Below are positions 18,156 through 27,510 of a stretch of DNA of 64,000 bases, piece by piece. Within the stretch, counting starts at the first letter, position 1; every line of letters starts with the position of its first letter. Below the pieces are notes generated by a model that did not search any database, was not told the origin of the DNA, and saw only the letters and a program-made list of their open reading frames with translations. The translations under genes were made by a program, and so were the position numbers. The DNA is taken from assembly GCA_002999035.1 (NCBI GenBank), contig CP027241.1, positions 871,001-935,000 on the forward strand. The letters are read 5' to 3'. This stretch comes from Lachnospiraceae bacterium oral taxon 500 (GTDB lineage: Bacteria > Bacillota > Clostridia > Lachnospirales > Vallitaleaceae).

Positions 18156-19610
18156 TCAACTGAAATAATTCACAATCTGCTCAAGCTCGTAAAGCTGCGC
18201 TCCGCTTTCTTTAACCGCCGCTATGAGTTTTTTGTCAAATCCGCTCTCCGAAAAGAGGGCATAATGAAACTTGGCTTTCTCTTTCAATGGCATCAACTTA
18301 ACCAGTGTATCAAGATATTCCGAGTAAGAGAAAGGACTGGCTTTGAATTTACATTCACCAACCAAATATTCACCGGCCTCTCTGTCAACGGCTAAAACGT
18401 CAATTTCCGTTTCTGCCGTCCGCAAACCGCCTGGTGCTTTTTCATCGCGCACCGTGGTTTTGCCCATCCACCGCCCTATTTTGGCATAGCGGAAAGGCAA
18501 TTCTTTTTTCTTTTGCTTCTCCCTAATAAACTCACGGCAGATTTCCTCAAAGACAGGAGCGGCAAATTCATGCAGCGCAGGCGCGACAGCATATTCATAA
18601 ACGCCGTCTGCATCGCCGTCCTCTAACTGCGAGAAGTTCACAAAACCAAAAGCATACCAAAAACGGAAGAAATGATCCGTCAGACGATATATCCCTCGGT
18701 TTGCGTTTGCCTGTTCTTTCATTTTGGTATCCACCGAAAATTCTCGCTTAACAATGCCGAGTTCCATTAGATTTTTCAAATAAACGCTGGTTTTGGAAGC
18801 ATCTTCTATCAGTGATTTTTGGCTAATTGCGCTTAACTTGGTATTGCCGAGTGCAACCGCTTCAATAATAGAGTTATAAAGAGATGTTTCCCGCAGTTCC
18901 TGATGCAGTAAAAACTCCACCTCGCTATAAAGAATACAGCCCTTGGTCAAAATATTTTGTTTGATGTTCTCCCGCACAGTCAGCCGAGGGTTCCATTGCC
19001 GCAAGTAGTGCGGAATACCGCCAAGAACAGCATAAGCCATCACTTTATCACGGGCAGAATAATCCGGGAAAAACTTTGCTGCATCATAAAACCCCATTTC
19101 TTTCATCTTATAAATACCGGTAGCCCGGCCATAAAGCGGATTTTTCTCTGCCAGCAGTTCCTTTTCGATAAAACTCATCGCGCTGCCGCACAAAATCACC
19201 ATCACATTACCGCCACGAAGCTCCCCATCCCAAAGATTTTGCAAAACAGACGGAATACTCCTATTGCCCCGGCACATATACGGAAACTCGTCAATCACAA
19301 CTAATTTTTTGGCACTGCCGTAAGGCAAATCCAAAATAGCCCGGAATGCTTTTTCCCAGTCAGCAAATTCGGTGATATAATTTTTAGCTGGAATATTCTC
19401 TTTCAATATCCGGTCTGAAAAATTCCTAAGCTGCACCCGGTCTGTCGTCTGAGTGCAGGAAAAAAAGAAATGCGGCTTCCCCTTACAAAACTCTCGCAGG
19501 GTTTCAGTTTTGCCCACACGTCGTCGGCCGTACCAAACAATCAGCTGTCCGCCACTTTCCCTGTACTTGTCGCTTAAAAATTTCAATTCCATTTCTCTGC
19601 CTATAAACAT
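18156..19610 (-). CDS. AAA ATPase with C-terminal DUF234 domain
   Basis: ATG at 19610 has AAGG seven bases upstream; a GTG at 19616 is too close to it. The 484 residues begin MFIGREMELKFL. They show Walker A YGRRRVGKT, Walker B KLVVIDEFPYM, an Arg-finger region GRATGIYKM and a winged-helix part near 250-300. The C-terminal DUF234 domain has a PD-(D/E)XK-like nuclease signature (TEIDVLAVD, then VGECKFKASPFS). This family (ATPase_2 plus DUF234) is widespread in archaea and Firmicutes, often in mobile or defence settings, with no settled function. A 10-bp inverted repeat lies just upstream. Confidence 0.87.
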   Translation of the reverse strand: MFIGREMELKFLSDKYRESGGQLIVWYGRRRVGKTETLREFCKGKPHFFFSCTQTTDRVQLRNFSDRILKENIPAKNYITEFADWEKAFRAILDLPYGSAKKLVVIDEFPYMCRGNRSIPSVLQNLWDGELRGGNVMVILCGSAMSFIEKELLAEKNPLYGRATGIYKMKEMGFYDAAKFFPDYSARDKVMAYAVLGGIPHYLRQWNPRLTVRENIKQNILTKGCILYSEVEFLLHQELRETSLYNSIIEAVALGNTKLSAISQKSLIEDASKTSVYLKNLMELGIVKREFSVDTKMKEQANANRGIYRLTDHFFRFWYAFGFVNFSQLEDGDADGVYEYAVAPALHEFAAPVFEEICREFIREKQKKKELPFRYAKIGRWMGKTTVRDEKAPGGLRTAETEIDVLAVDREAGEYLVGECKFKASPFSYSEYLDTLVKLMPLKEKAKFHYALFSESGFDKKLIAAVKESGAQLYELEQIVNYFS

Positions 19611-19632
19611 CTGCACACCTTCTCTCGAAAAT

Positions 19633-19669
19633 ATATCTAATCGTGATTTACCAAATCCTGATTAGATAT
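19633..19669 (-). promoter_or_regulatory. Perfect 10-bp inverted repeat upstream of the AAA ATPase
   Basis: ATATCTAATC (19633-19642) and GATTAGATAT (19660-19669) are exact inverted copies around a 17-base centre, beginning 23 bp before the start codon. The layout suits a dimeric repressor operator or an mRNA hairpin near the ribosome binding site. Confidence 0.5.
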
Positions 19670-19749
19670 TATTATATCTTGTTTCGGTGAAAAAATCAAG
19701 TCAGGCCGAAGTTCTTGATTGGAATATCATATAAGTTTCTTCCTCACAC

Positions 19750-19780
19750 AAAAGCGCACGGCCTATCACCGTGCGCTTTT
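19750..19780 (-). terminator. Intrinsic terminator after the SLH-protein operon
   Basis: AAAAGCGCACGG and CCGTGCGCTTTT form a perfect 12-bp stem with a 7-base loop and T-runs on both sides. It ends the leftward transcript of 19877-24382 and may work in both directions. Confidence 0.9.
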
Positions 19781-19876
19781 ATTTTAACTTTCCTTGCCTA
19801 TAAGACTCTACCCAGCGAAAAGGCAAAATCCTTTCATCAAACCTAAGGAACACAAAAAAACTTACATCTATTCCCT

Positions 19877-21376
19877 TTAATACGCCGTGCCGATTTCACT
19901 GCGCAAGTAATTAATCAGCCGGTTAATCACCGCTGCCGCTTCCGCTTTGGTAAACCACTGCGTCGGTTTGACATTGCCGTCGCTGTCGCCTAAAATCACA
20001 CCGATTTTGTAACCGGCCATAATCTCGCGCTTCGCCCACGGCGCAATCTGCGCATCATCACGAAACGGTGTCTGCAAAGCCGTCATTACGCCCAGCCGCT
20101 CCAGACCGATGACCCTGACATAAATGGTAAAAGCCTCCTGCCGGGTAATGGGCTTGTCCACGGAAAAGTTTTCCCCCGTGCCGTCCACCATCCGGACATC
20201 ATACGCCGCCATAATATACGGATAAAGCGGATGCTCCGGCCCGACATCACCAAATATCTTAGGCGCATTCTTTTTCGGATTCTTATACTTAGAAATATCC
20301 ACATTCATGGCCAGACATAAGGCTTTGACATACTCGCCCCGGCTCATGGCCTCATACTGCATGCCGCTGTGCGGAATCTCGGTATATACCCCCAAACTGT
20401 ATAACTGCTTGATATCCTCCTCCGCCCAGTGCCCGCTCAAAAACTCCAGATTTTTCGGAATCAGCAGCTTTTCAATCGGATTGGCCGGCATAAACAAAAT
20501 GGAATTAGCCTTTTCTTTGGCAGTCAGTCCCGGCTCGTCATTGCGAATCTCGTAAGTCAGTGTTGCTTTTCTTTCCAGCCTTTGATTATAGGTACCGGAA
20601 AAACTGATTTGATAAGGGTCACTTTGCTCATAATAAATACTGCGGTTCGCCTCCAGCCGCGGCTTTATCTGCACATCCCGGTGAAATCCGGTCGGCGAAT
20701 CAATATTCAGTTCCAGCACCTGACTTTCCAGCTTCGCCCACGGCTGCTTAAAACCGGTAATCTTACCGTTCATAGTCGCATAATACGGTTTTTTATCGCC
20801 GTCCAAATAAGTCGCCACATAGGACACATCGGTCGTAAAATAATTGACGCCGGGCGTAATATCTTCGGCCGTTGATTTGGAAAAAGTGGTCGCACTCGGA
20901 TCCAGCGTCAGTGTCTTGTCGCCGACCTTAATCGTTTCCACCCAGTTCAGAAGCTTCGAGTCCTTGATGACCTGAAAACTATATGGGCTTTCCTGCTTGC
21001 GGAAAGAAGTCGACAGCCGCACCCGCCGGTCAATGCTGGCTGCTGCCGCTTCGTTTTTCGCATTAATCTGATATTCCTCGGTATAAGAGCCAGCCTCACT
21101 GGATGCTATTTTATCAGTATTCATCGTCACCGTAATCGTCCCGGTCATTTCTATCGGCTTTGCCCCGAAAAAAATCATTTCCTTATACTGATAGGTCTTT
21201 TTGGCTTCCTTCTTGACTGGTACATATTCTTCCATAATTTTCGGCAGGGTGTCACCCTCGGAAATCCCGCCGAAAAAGCCAAGTTCACCCTCCGCCGCCA
21301 GACTTATGTCCGCAAATAAAAACAACAGCGCCGCACACAGAAGCGACCCTAATTTGATTTCCCAATTTTTTTTCAT
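19877..21376 (-). CDS. S-layer-homology protein (C-terminal SLH)
   Basis: A 499-residue exported protein with a signal peptide (LGSLLCAALLFLFADISLAA). The central beta-rich region (about 35-310) is of no known family. Three SLH repeats form the C-terminus: LSGHWAEEDIKQLYSLGV, PEHPLYPYIMAAYDV and IAPWAKREIMAGYKIGVI. SLH repeats hold proteins to pyruvylated secondary wall polymer. It lies 12 bp after a second SLH protein in one operon, and both likely act together in the cell envelope. A hairpin terminator follows. Confidence 0.85.
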   Translation of the reverse strand: MKKNWEIKLGSLLCAALLFLFADISLAAEGELGFFGGISEGDTLPKIMEEYVPVKKEAKKTYQYKEMIFFGAKPIEMTGTITVTMNTDKIASSEAGSYTEEYQINAKNEAAAASIDRRVRLSTSFRKQESPYSFQVIKDSKLLNWVETIKVGDKTLTLDPSATTFSKSTAEDITPGVNYFTTDVSYVATYLDGDKKPYYATMNGKITGFKQPWAKLESQVLELNIDSPTGFHRDVQIKPRLEANRSIYYEQSDPYQISFSGTYNQRLERKATLTYEIRNDEPGLTAKEKANSILFMPANPIEKLLIPKNLEFLSGHWAEEDIKQLYSLGVYTEIPHSGMQYEAMSRGEYVKALCLAMNVDISKYKNPKKNAPKIFGDVGPEHPLYPYIMAAYDVRMVDGTGENFSVDKPITRQEAFTIYVRVIGLERLGVMTALQTPFRDDAQIAPWAKREIMAGYKIGVILGDSDGNVKPTQWFTKAEAAAVINRLINYLRSEIGTAY

Positions 21377-21388
21377 ACCGGCTCCCTT

Positions 21389-24382
21389 CTACTGCTCGAC
21401 AAAGAACAAATATCCTTCAGCCGTGCGATCCGAACTGTCTTTCACACTCTTAATCAAATCCTTGGTCGTCATCGCCCGAAGCACCTCGCCTACTTTTAAG
21501 CTGTCCTTTTCCGTCGCTTTATTTTCCCGGAAAAAGAGAGCGGAAGCATGCACAGTTAAAACGGCATAACTGTTGCTTAAACTGAGCGGCACCCATTTTT
21601 TCTGCGCCCGCTGATACACAAACACATCCTTAATCTTAATGCCGTCGCCGTCAATCGCATAAATTGTTCCCTTAACGCCTTCCTGTAAATAGGGCTGTTC
21701 CAGCACATAATTCGCTTTGGCGCCGTCGGAAATGATATTATACACCTTGTCCGTATGCGTAACTTCCCCATAGGATAAAAACTTCGACTGATTGATAAAG
21801 CCCTCGCCCGAATAAATTCTGGTATTATGGTCCATTTCAAACTCACGTTTAATCGGTGAGTAAACCCAGTTCATCCCTTTTAAAGCAGCATTTGACTGGA
21901 GCTTAAAGCCCTGCATTTCATTAATTTTGGCAATCCGGCCGCGGAAGATTTGCAGACTGCCATTGCCCGGCTCAGCCGTTACTTCAATCAGCGCTGCCTG
22001 ATTTTCACCATTTAAAATCACTCTGGCATAATCCGGCGGCAAAAGGCTGCCAAAGCTGACAACATGATTATCCTTTAAAATAATCGTACCGTCATCGGTT
22101 TGAATCGGCGCCGTCCGGTCCTCTAAAGTCAGGCGGCTGTTATCACGTACTGTTTCAATCCTGTCTCTGGCCAGCATCGTTTCCCGGCTGTCCCTGAAAC
22201 TAAGCGTATCCAAAATCTCACCCGAATAAAACTGGGTCGTCACCGCGTAGCCGGTCATATCCTTGGAATAAAGGAACTTGCGCACATAGTCGGCCGTAAC
22301 TCGCTGGCCGTTGTAATAGTATTTGGTCTGCTCATTCTGCTGAAAGACCCGGCTGGCCTGATAATTATCCCAGCGATTATATTGCAGCTGATAGGAATGA
22401 TTCAGCGTCAGCTGTTTCTGTGCCTGATTTAAAAGGCCGATATTGCCCTTATAAATATTAGCCACCTGATTCCCCAGCTTATCAACGGCAATTTCCTTAA
22501 CCGTTTCCTTTAAAGTACCAGGACTGATTACCGCCTGATTAATCAGGAGCTTAACCGTTTGTCCGGCCTGCAGCCGCGCCAGAGAACTCCGTTCTTCGCC
22601 GTAAAAAACACCGACTAGCGGCGCAACCGTATAGGTATTCAGCGACTCATCCGGACGGCGAATCGTAATCTGCGAACCGGCATCGCCGCCATCACGGACA
22701 TCTACAATCCGGCCAAAATCCGCCACATAATTCGTACTGGCCGAAATCCGGGTAATATACTCCTCATCCTCCTCCGACAGCAGCGCATGAACAATATCGC
22801 CAACCTCTAAATCGGTAATTTTGCCGTCATAAGGGTCAAAACGGTAATGCCGGAACAATTCATCAAAATAACCGGAATTGACATTGTTTTCATAATACGG
22901 CCTTTTTTCAATGGTTAACTCGGAGGCATTATATTTTTTGGTCAAAAGCTTACTGTCCCAGGTTTCAATCACAATGTACTTAAAATCCAGCTGAATATCC
23001 TTAATAATCCCGCTGACTTCATTGGTCCGGATGATATCGCCCTGATAATAAATTTCGGTTACCAACTTATCCTTGACCGTCACCGTTACCCGATGGCTGT
23101 ACGGCAGGCTCGCCAGCGGCACAAACCGGTCATTATACTGGATTTTCAGCGCCACCTGATCAGGATTGCGCCGATAGAGACTTGGCGTCATGGTAAAATG
23201 ATAGCTGTTTTCCCCGTCCTTTAAAATGATTTGACCCTTGTCCAAATCAAAGGGCTGCAAACTCCCAGAAAAAGAATAGGGCTGATCCGGTTCCTTGGCG
23301 CTGACATATAACAGACCGCCCTTATCGTCTACCAAATACTCCACCTTATCGCCTTCTTTGAGGGCCAGCATCGTTGACAGGGTACCATAGCGCAGCACCG
23401 GTGCCGACAAGATCGTTTTTTGATTATCGCTGCTGATTTCCTCGGCGTAAATCAGCTTATCGACCTGGCCGGTTTGATTGCGAACCAGATAATTCCTTTC
23501 TTTTTTGGAAGTTTGATTGTTTAAGGTCGTATCGTCGGCAATATGCCCGACATAACCGTCTTTCATGGTAATATTTCTCAGCCGGTACAGGGTTTGCCCC
23601 ATATTACGGATAGCCTGTGCCATCTCGGCCCGGGTAATCCCCCGCTTCGGCGCAAAAGCATTGCCGGATCCTTTCATAATCCCGGCTCTGGTCACCATTT
23701 CCACATAAGGCAAATACTCGGCCTTGATATTTTGCCAGTCGCTGTAACGGAAAATCGCCTGATTTTCATACTGCGGAACCATCTCCGTCGAACCGGCTGC
23801 TGAAGCTAATTTAACCAGCCAAGCCGCTACTTCTTCCCTCGTTGCCATATCTAAACGACGAAAGTTTTCCATCGGCAGCAGTGCCGATTGATCCTCTGCC
23901 AGGGCATCATTCAGCTGTGCCTCAGTAATTGCGCCCAGTCTCCTGGCTACCGTTAAATAGCCTTTGGACCAAAAAGTTAAGTTGCTTTGCACAGTTTCAC
24001 CGGCCTCAATCCCTTCGGCCGCTTTCTTCGCATCGGCTTCTTTGCCGATTGTCCGCAAAAGAAGTGCCAGCGCTTCTTCTTTGCTGACCAGTTGGTTGGG
24101 CCGGTAATAATACCGTCCGCCCTCGGAATAGCCCTGAACAATGCCCAGCGCCCCCAGTCGGGAAACGGCTTCCTTGGCCCAGTGCCCCCCTAAGTCAGCA
24201 AAGTTTAAGTTTTGGCGAATGGTATCGCCCAGCATCAGGCCGCGGTACACTCCGCTGACCGGATCGGAAACGATCCCCTGATCCTCGGTAATTGCCGCCC
24301 GGACACCAAACGGCTGCAGCAATACTAAACACAGCAAAAATGCTGCTGCTCTGAAAATGATAGATTTTCTTCCTGACTTCAC
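21389..24382 (-). CDS. Large S-layer-homology protein (N-terminal SLH)
   Basis: A 997-residue exported protein starting with GTG at 24382 behind GGGAGGAAAAAA. A signal peptide (AAAFLLCLVLLQPFGVRAA) is followed by three SLH repeats (about 47-260; FADLGGHWAKEAVSRLGALG, then YLTVARRLGAIT, then ITRAEMAQAIRN). The remaining 700 residues are repeated beta-rich modules with alternating strands and Tyr/Asn-rich stretches, not recognised as an enzyme. It probably forms part of the wall surface layer or a scaffold. With the next gene it makes a two-gene envelope operon. Confidence 0.85.
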   Translation of the reverse strand: MKSGRKSIIFRAAAFLLCLVLLQPFGVRAAITEDQGIVSDPVSGVYRGLMLGDTIRQNLNFADLGGHWAKEAVSRLGALGIVQGYSEGGRYYYRPNQLVSKEEALALLLRTIGKEADAKKAAEGIEAGETVQSNLTFWSKGYLTVARRLGAITEAQLNDALAEDQSALLPMENFRRLDMATREEVAAWLVKLASAAGSTEMVPQYENQAIFRYSDWQNIKAEYLPYVEMVTRAGIMKGSGNAFAPKRGITRAEMAQAIRNMGQTLYRLRNITMKDGYVGHIADDTTLNNQTSKKERNYLVRNQTGQVDKLIYAEEISSDNQKTILSAPVLRYGTLSTMLALKEGDKVEYLVDDKGGLLYVSAKEPDQPYSFSGSLQPFDLDKGQIILKDGENSYHFTMTPSLYRRNPDQVALKIQYNDRFVPLASLPYSHRVTVTVKDKLVTEIYYQGDIIRTNEVSGIIKDIQLDFKYIVIETWDSKLLTKKYNASELTIEKRPYYENNVNSGYFDELFRHYRFDPYDGKITDLEVGDIVHALLSEEDEEYITRISASTNYVADFGRIVDVRDGGDAGSQITIRRPDESLNTYTVAPLVGVFYGEERSSLARLQAGQTVKLLINQAVISPGTLKETVKEIAVDKLGNQVANIYKGNIGLLNQAQKQLTLNHSYQLQYNRWDNYQASRVFQQNEQTKYYYNGQRVTADYVRKFLYSKDMTGYAVTTQFYSGEILDTLSFRDSRETMLARDRIETVRDNSRLTLEDRTAPIQTDDGTIILKDNHVVSFGSLLPPDYARVILNGENQAALIEVTAEPGNGSLQIFRGRIAKINEMQGFKLQSNAALKGMNWVYSPIKREFEMDHNTRIYSGEGFINQSKFLSYGEVTHTDKVYNIISDGAKANYVLEQPYLQEGVKGTIYAIDGDGIKIKDVFVYQRAQKKWVPLSLSNSYAVLTVHASALFFRENKATEKDSLKVGEVLRAMTTKDLIKSVKDSSDRTAEGYLFFVEQ

Positions 24383-24476
24383 TTTTTTCCTCCCACAATC
24401 CAGCTTGCTTTTTTATTTATTTATTTCGGCGCTTTTTCGCTTTTTCTAAAGATTTTTCATTGAATTTATAAAAAGA

Positions 24477-24911
24477 TTAAACTGAACCGTCTTTTTTTAA
24501 GGGAACCGCCACGACATGCAGCTGATTTCTACCCAGATCGGAACGGTTTAATTCAATCTGATAATCAATCTTCAAATCAAAACCGCCCTCTAAGGGGGTC
24601 AGGCTGACATCCTGTGTATGGCTGATTACTTCCATATAGCCGAACGGCGTTTCGTAGGGCACGATATGTGATACCCCTTTTTCAAACAACAAATGCGTAT
24701 TTTTTTGACCATAGCGAATAATTGACACCAAATCGCCGTCAGCCTTAATCAAGGTCTTAACCGGATTTTCCGTATCCAGTAAATTATCAATATAGGATAA
24801 ATAGAGTTTGCCGTCCTTTTCCCGGTACTGCCCGGTCGTTATCATTTCCACCGCATCGCCGTCAGCCGACTCCTGCATGCCGACGATACTGATCTTTACA
24901 TTTTCTTCCAT
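24477..24911 (-). CDS. DUF1934 beta-barrel protein (YwiB-like)
   Basis: A 144-residue protein of the DUF1934 family, with an expected lipocalin-like beta barrel. Visible strands include VKISIVGMQ, KLYLSYID, HLLFEKG, TPFGYMEVISHT and FDLKIDYQIEL. Cytoplasmic, with no signal peptide. Its molecular role is unknown; it is common in Firmicutes near housekeeping genes. It is followed on the same strand by the SLH genes after a 95-bp gap and preceded by the phosphatase gene at 24942. Confidence 0.75.
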   Translation of the reverse strand: MEENVKISIVGMQESADGDAVEMITTGQYREKDGKLYLSYIDNLLDTENPVKTLIKADGDLVSIIRYGQKNTHLLFEKGVSHIVPYETPFGYMEVISHTQDVSLTPLEGGFDLKIDYQIELNRSDLGRNQLHVVAVPLKKDGSV

Positions 24912-24941
24912 ATTTGCTCCTGATTTTTAATTTCTCTTTGC

Positions 24942-25622
24942 TTACTTGTCGGCCGATTCCCCGCATAAAAGCGCCATCAGCTGCTCAGGACGGTCAATAA
25001 TATAGGTAATCTCCGCTCCTGCTTTCTCCAAATCCGCCAGTCGGCGAAAGCCCCAACTGACAAAGGCACTGTCAATTCCGGCATTTTGAGCCGTTGCCAT
25101 ATCCACTTCCGAATCCCCGACATAAAGGGTTTCCTCCTGTGCCGCACCGGCTGCTGCCATAATCCTTTCCGCTCCGGCTGGACTTGGCTTAATGGGCAGT
25201 TCCTCGGTCGCACCGCTAATTTCCGCCCAGTTCCAGTCAGCCAGATAATCGGCCGCAATCTTTTTGACCATATAGTCAATCTTATTGGAATTGACCGCCA
25301 ACTGATAACCGGCCTCCGTCAGCCGGTCAAGAAGTCCGGCAATCCCCGGATACAGGCCTAAGCCTTCCTTATAATGTGTTTCATAGGCCTTAACCAGTTC
25401 CTCATAATAGGGATGAATTCCGTCCCGGACAAACACCTCAGCCGGCAGTGCTCTTTCCGCTAATTTTTTTAAGCCGTTGCCCACAAAATAGCGATACTCC
25501 GCCTTGGTATGAACTGGCAGCCCATGCCCGGACAGCACCGCGTTCATGGCCGCCCCAATCCCCTCTAAGGAATCCAGCAGCGTTCCGTCTAAATCAAAAA
25601 TGATTAGTTTATATTTTTTCAT
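24942..25622 (-). CDS. HAD-family phosphoglycolate-type phosphatase
   Basis: ATG at 25622 lies 10 bases after GAGGAG. The 226 residues have the HAD motifs: nucleophile LIIFDLDGTLLDS, motif II NSNK, Lys in PIKPSPAGAERIM, and motif IV YVGDSEVDMATAQNAG. The helical cap (about 20-85) is of the Gph/PGPase type. It probably removes phosphate from 2-phosphoglycolate or a similar small sugar phosphate; substrates vary widely in this family, so the exact one is open. Confidence 0.85.
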   Translation of the reverse strand: MKKYKLIIFDLDGTLLDSLEGIGAAMNAVLSGHGLPVHTKAEYRYFVGNGLKKLAERALPAEVFVRDGIHPYYEELVKAYETHYKEGLGLYPGIAGLLDRLTEAGYQLAVNSNKIDYMVKKIAADYLADWNWAEISGATEELPIKPSPAGAERIMAAAGAAQEETLYVGDSEVDMATAQNAGIDSAFVSWGFRRLADLEKAGAEITYIIDRPEQLMALLCGESADK

Positions 25623-25935
25623 TATGGTCGCACTCCTCATCTGTGCAGCCTCTCTGAAGGCCCCGCCCCACAGGCATAGCCGCCGGAAGATACCCCGGCG
25701 CCAAAAAATCTCACACTTTTATAGTATACCATAAAACTACAAAATGTGCATACAAAAAACATCGGAAAAAGTTTTATTTTTTTAAAACTCAGGCAAGTCG
25801 TTTCAAAGAATTACGAATGTCTTTTCTGAACCGCAAACAAATTTTCCAGCGCCTTTTTAAACTTGTAAAAGTCACGTAAATATGCTATTCTTTTATGTAA
25901 GAACACAAAAACATAACAACAGATAGGAGATTGCC
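25623..25935 (+). promoter_or_regulatory. Intergenic promoter region of the LuxE/LuxC-like cluster
   Basis: 313 bp between the divergent phosphatase and SDR genes. A sigma-A-like promoter is seen: TTGTAA at 25863-25868, 17 bp, TATTCT at 25886-25891, about 45 bp before the GTG start. Upstream at 25786-25806 lies AAAACTCAGGCAAGTCGTTT, nearly identical to the sequence at 32546-32566 in front of the ACP gene. No regulator gene or recognised riboswitch is present. Confidence 0.55.
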
Positions 25936-26685
25936 GTGGAAAAAAAATTAGCAGGCAAAAATGCCATTATTACCGGCTGCAATCGAGGAATCGGCAGTGC
26001 GCTGGTACAGGAATTTGCCAGTCAGGGCTGCAATATTTGGGCATGCGCCCGTAAGAATAGCCCCGAGTTTGAAAGTCAATGTCAAAAATGGGCAGAACGT
26101 TATCAGGTATGGATTCAACCGGTTTATTTTGAATTAAGAGAAGAAGAAGCCATAAAAAAAGCAGTGCAGGGTATTATTCATCAGGGTTTACCGGTCGATA
26201 TTTTAATTAACAACGCCGGTGTGCCAGCTCATGGCATATTGACCATGACCTCTGTCCGGGAAATGAAAGAGGTCTACGCCGTCAATGTTTTTGCTCCGGT
26301 TATTTTAATGCAAAATCTGGCTCGGCAAATGATGAAACAAAAAAGCGGCAATATTATCAATATTTGTTCCGTTGGTGGGATTGAAGCTCAGGAAGGATAT
26401 TTAGCCTACGGCTCGAGCAAGGCAGCTCTACTGTGGATTACCCGTTCGGTCGCTAAGGAACTGGCCAAATATCAAATCCGAGTAAATGCTCTGGCGCCGG
26501 GGTTAATTGAAACCGATATGGGCAATTACAAAGCGCCGGCCGAAAGAGAAAAGGTATTGGCACGTACCAGTCTAAAGCGAATGGGAACGCCGGAGGAAAT
26601 TGCCAAAGCGGCATTATTTTTAGCTTCCGAAGATTCTTCGTATATGACGGGGCAAATTTTAACAATAGATGGAGGCAGGGTATGA
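25936..26685 (+). CDS. Short-chain dehydrogenase/reductase (FabG-like), first of two
   Basis: A GTG start follows TAGGAGA. The 249 residues show the NAD(P) motif TGCNRGIGSALVQEF, NNAGVPAHG, catalytic Ser in NICSVGG and the Tyr-Lys pair in YGSSKAALLWITR. The C-terminus LASEDSSYMTGQILTIDGG is typical of FabG-like ketoreductases. It opens a twelve-gene operon and overlaps the transketolase gene by 4 bp. It is a paralogue of the SDR at 30757: both share an unusual segment (NIWACARK / NVWTCARK, VWIQPVYFEL / VWIRPVYFDL). Its probable role is reduction or oxidation of a hydroxy-ketone in the pathway. Confidence 0.88.
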   Translation: MEKKLAGKNAIITGCNRGIGSALVQEFASQGCNIWACARKNSPEFESQCQKWAERYQVWIQPVYFELREEEAIKKAVQGIIHQGLPVDILINNAGVPAHGILTMTSVREMKEVYAVNVFAPVILMQNLARQMMKQKSGNIINICSVGGIEAQEGYLAYGSSKAALLWITRSVAKELAKYQIRVNALAPGLIETDMGNYKAPAEREKVLARTSLKRMGTPEEIAKAALFLASEDSSYMTGQILTIDGGRV

Positions 26686-27509
26686 ACTACTCACAGCAGG
26701 AAATTCAAGATTTAACGCAGATGGCCAAAAGAATGCGTCTGGCAGCGCTGGATATGACGCTCTCAACCGGTCAGGGCGGTGCGCATCTGGGCGGCGGTAT
26801 GTCCTGTATGGAAATTTTGGCAGTATTGTACGGCAAGGTTATGAAATTTGATGTCCAGAATCCGCTGAATAAGGAGCGGGATCGGTTTCTGCCCAGCAAA
26901 AACCACTGTGTGCTGGCACATCTTCCAGCACTGGCTGAAGTCGGCTATATCAGCCGGGAAGAACTTTGCGAGTTTCAGAAAAATGGCGGCCGGCTGACCA
27001 GTTATCCCAAACGACCGGAAATTGGTTTGGAATACGCCGGCGGAAGTCTGGGTATGGCACTTGCCTTAGGAATCGGAATTGCTCTCAGTGCCCGGCAGCA
27101 GCAAAAAAAGAATACCATTTATGTTCTTTTAGGCGACGGAGAATTAAATGAAGGCTCCAACTGGGAGGCCTTTATGGCGGCCGGCCATTACCGACTGAAT
27201 AATTTGGTGGCCATTATTGACCGAAATCATTTGGCTTATGACGGCAACACCGAAGAAGTGATGGGACTGGAATCTTTGCAGGCTAAACTGGAAAGCTTCC
27301 GCTGGCAGGTATCCTGCTGTGACGGGCATAAGGTGGAATCGCTTTTGACGGCATTTGCCGACAGAGCCGGACATGGGCCGCAGGTCATTCTGGCTGATAC
27401 CGTTAAGGGCAAAGGCGTATCTTTTATGGAAAACCGGCCGGAATGGCATCATCATGTACTGACGCAGGAACAGTATGAGCAAGCAAAAAAAGAGATTATG
27501 GAGTCATAA
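26682..27509 (+). CDS. Transketolase N-terminal subunit
   Basis: A 275-residue protein equal to the thiamine-diphosphate-binding half of transketolase. It contains STGQGGAHLGGGMSCMEILA, SLGMALALGIGIAL, and the TPP/Mg motif GDGELNEGSNWEAFMAAG followed by IIDRN. Split transketolases are normal in many anaerobes, but here the pair is inside an acyl-activation cluster. It may transfer a C2 ketol unit to an aldehyde made by the LuxC-like enzymes rather than serve the pentose phosphate pathway. The next gene starts 1 bp after the stop. Confidence 0.92.
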   Translation: MNYSQQEIQDLTQMAKRMRLAALDMTLSTGQGGAHLGGGMSCMEILAVLYGKVMKFDVQNPLNKERDRFLPSKNHCVLAHLPALAEVGYISREELCEFQKNGGRLTSYPKRPEIGLEYAGGSLGMALALGIGIALSARQQQKKNTIYVLLGDGELNEGSNWEAFMAAGHYRLNNLVAIIDRNHLAYDGNTEEVMGLESLQAKLESFRWQVSCCDGHKVESLLTAFADRAGHGPQVILADTVKGKGVSFMENRPEWHHHVLTQEQYEQAKKEIMES

Positions 27510-27510
27510 A

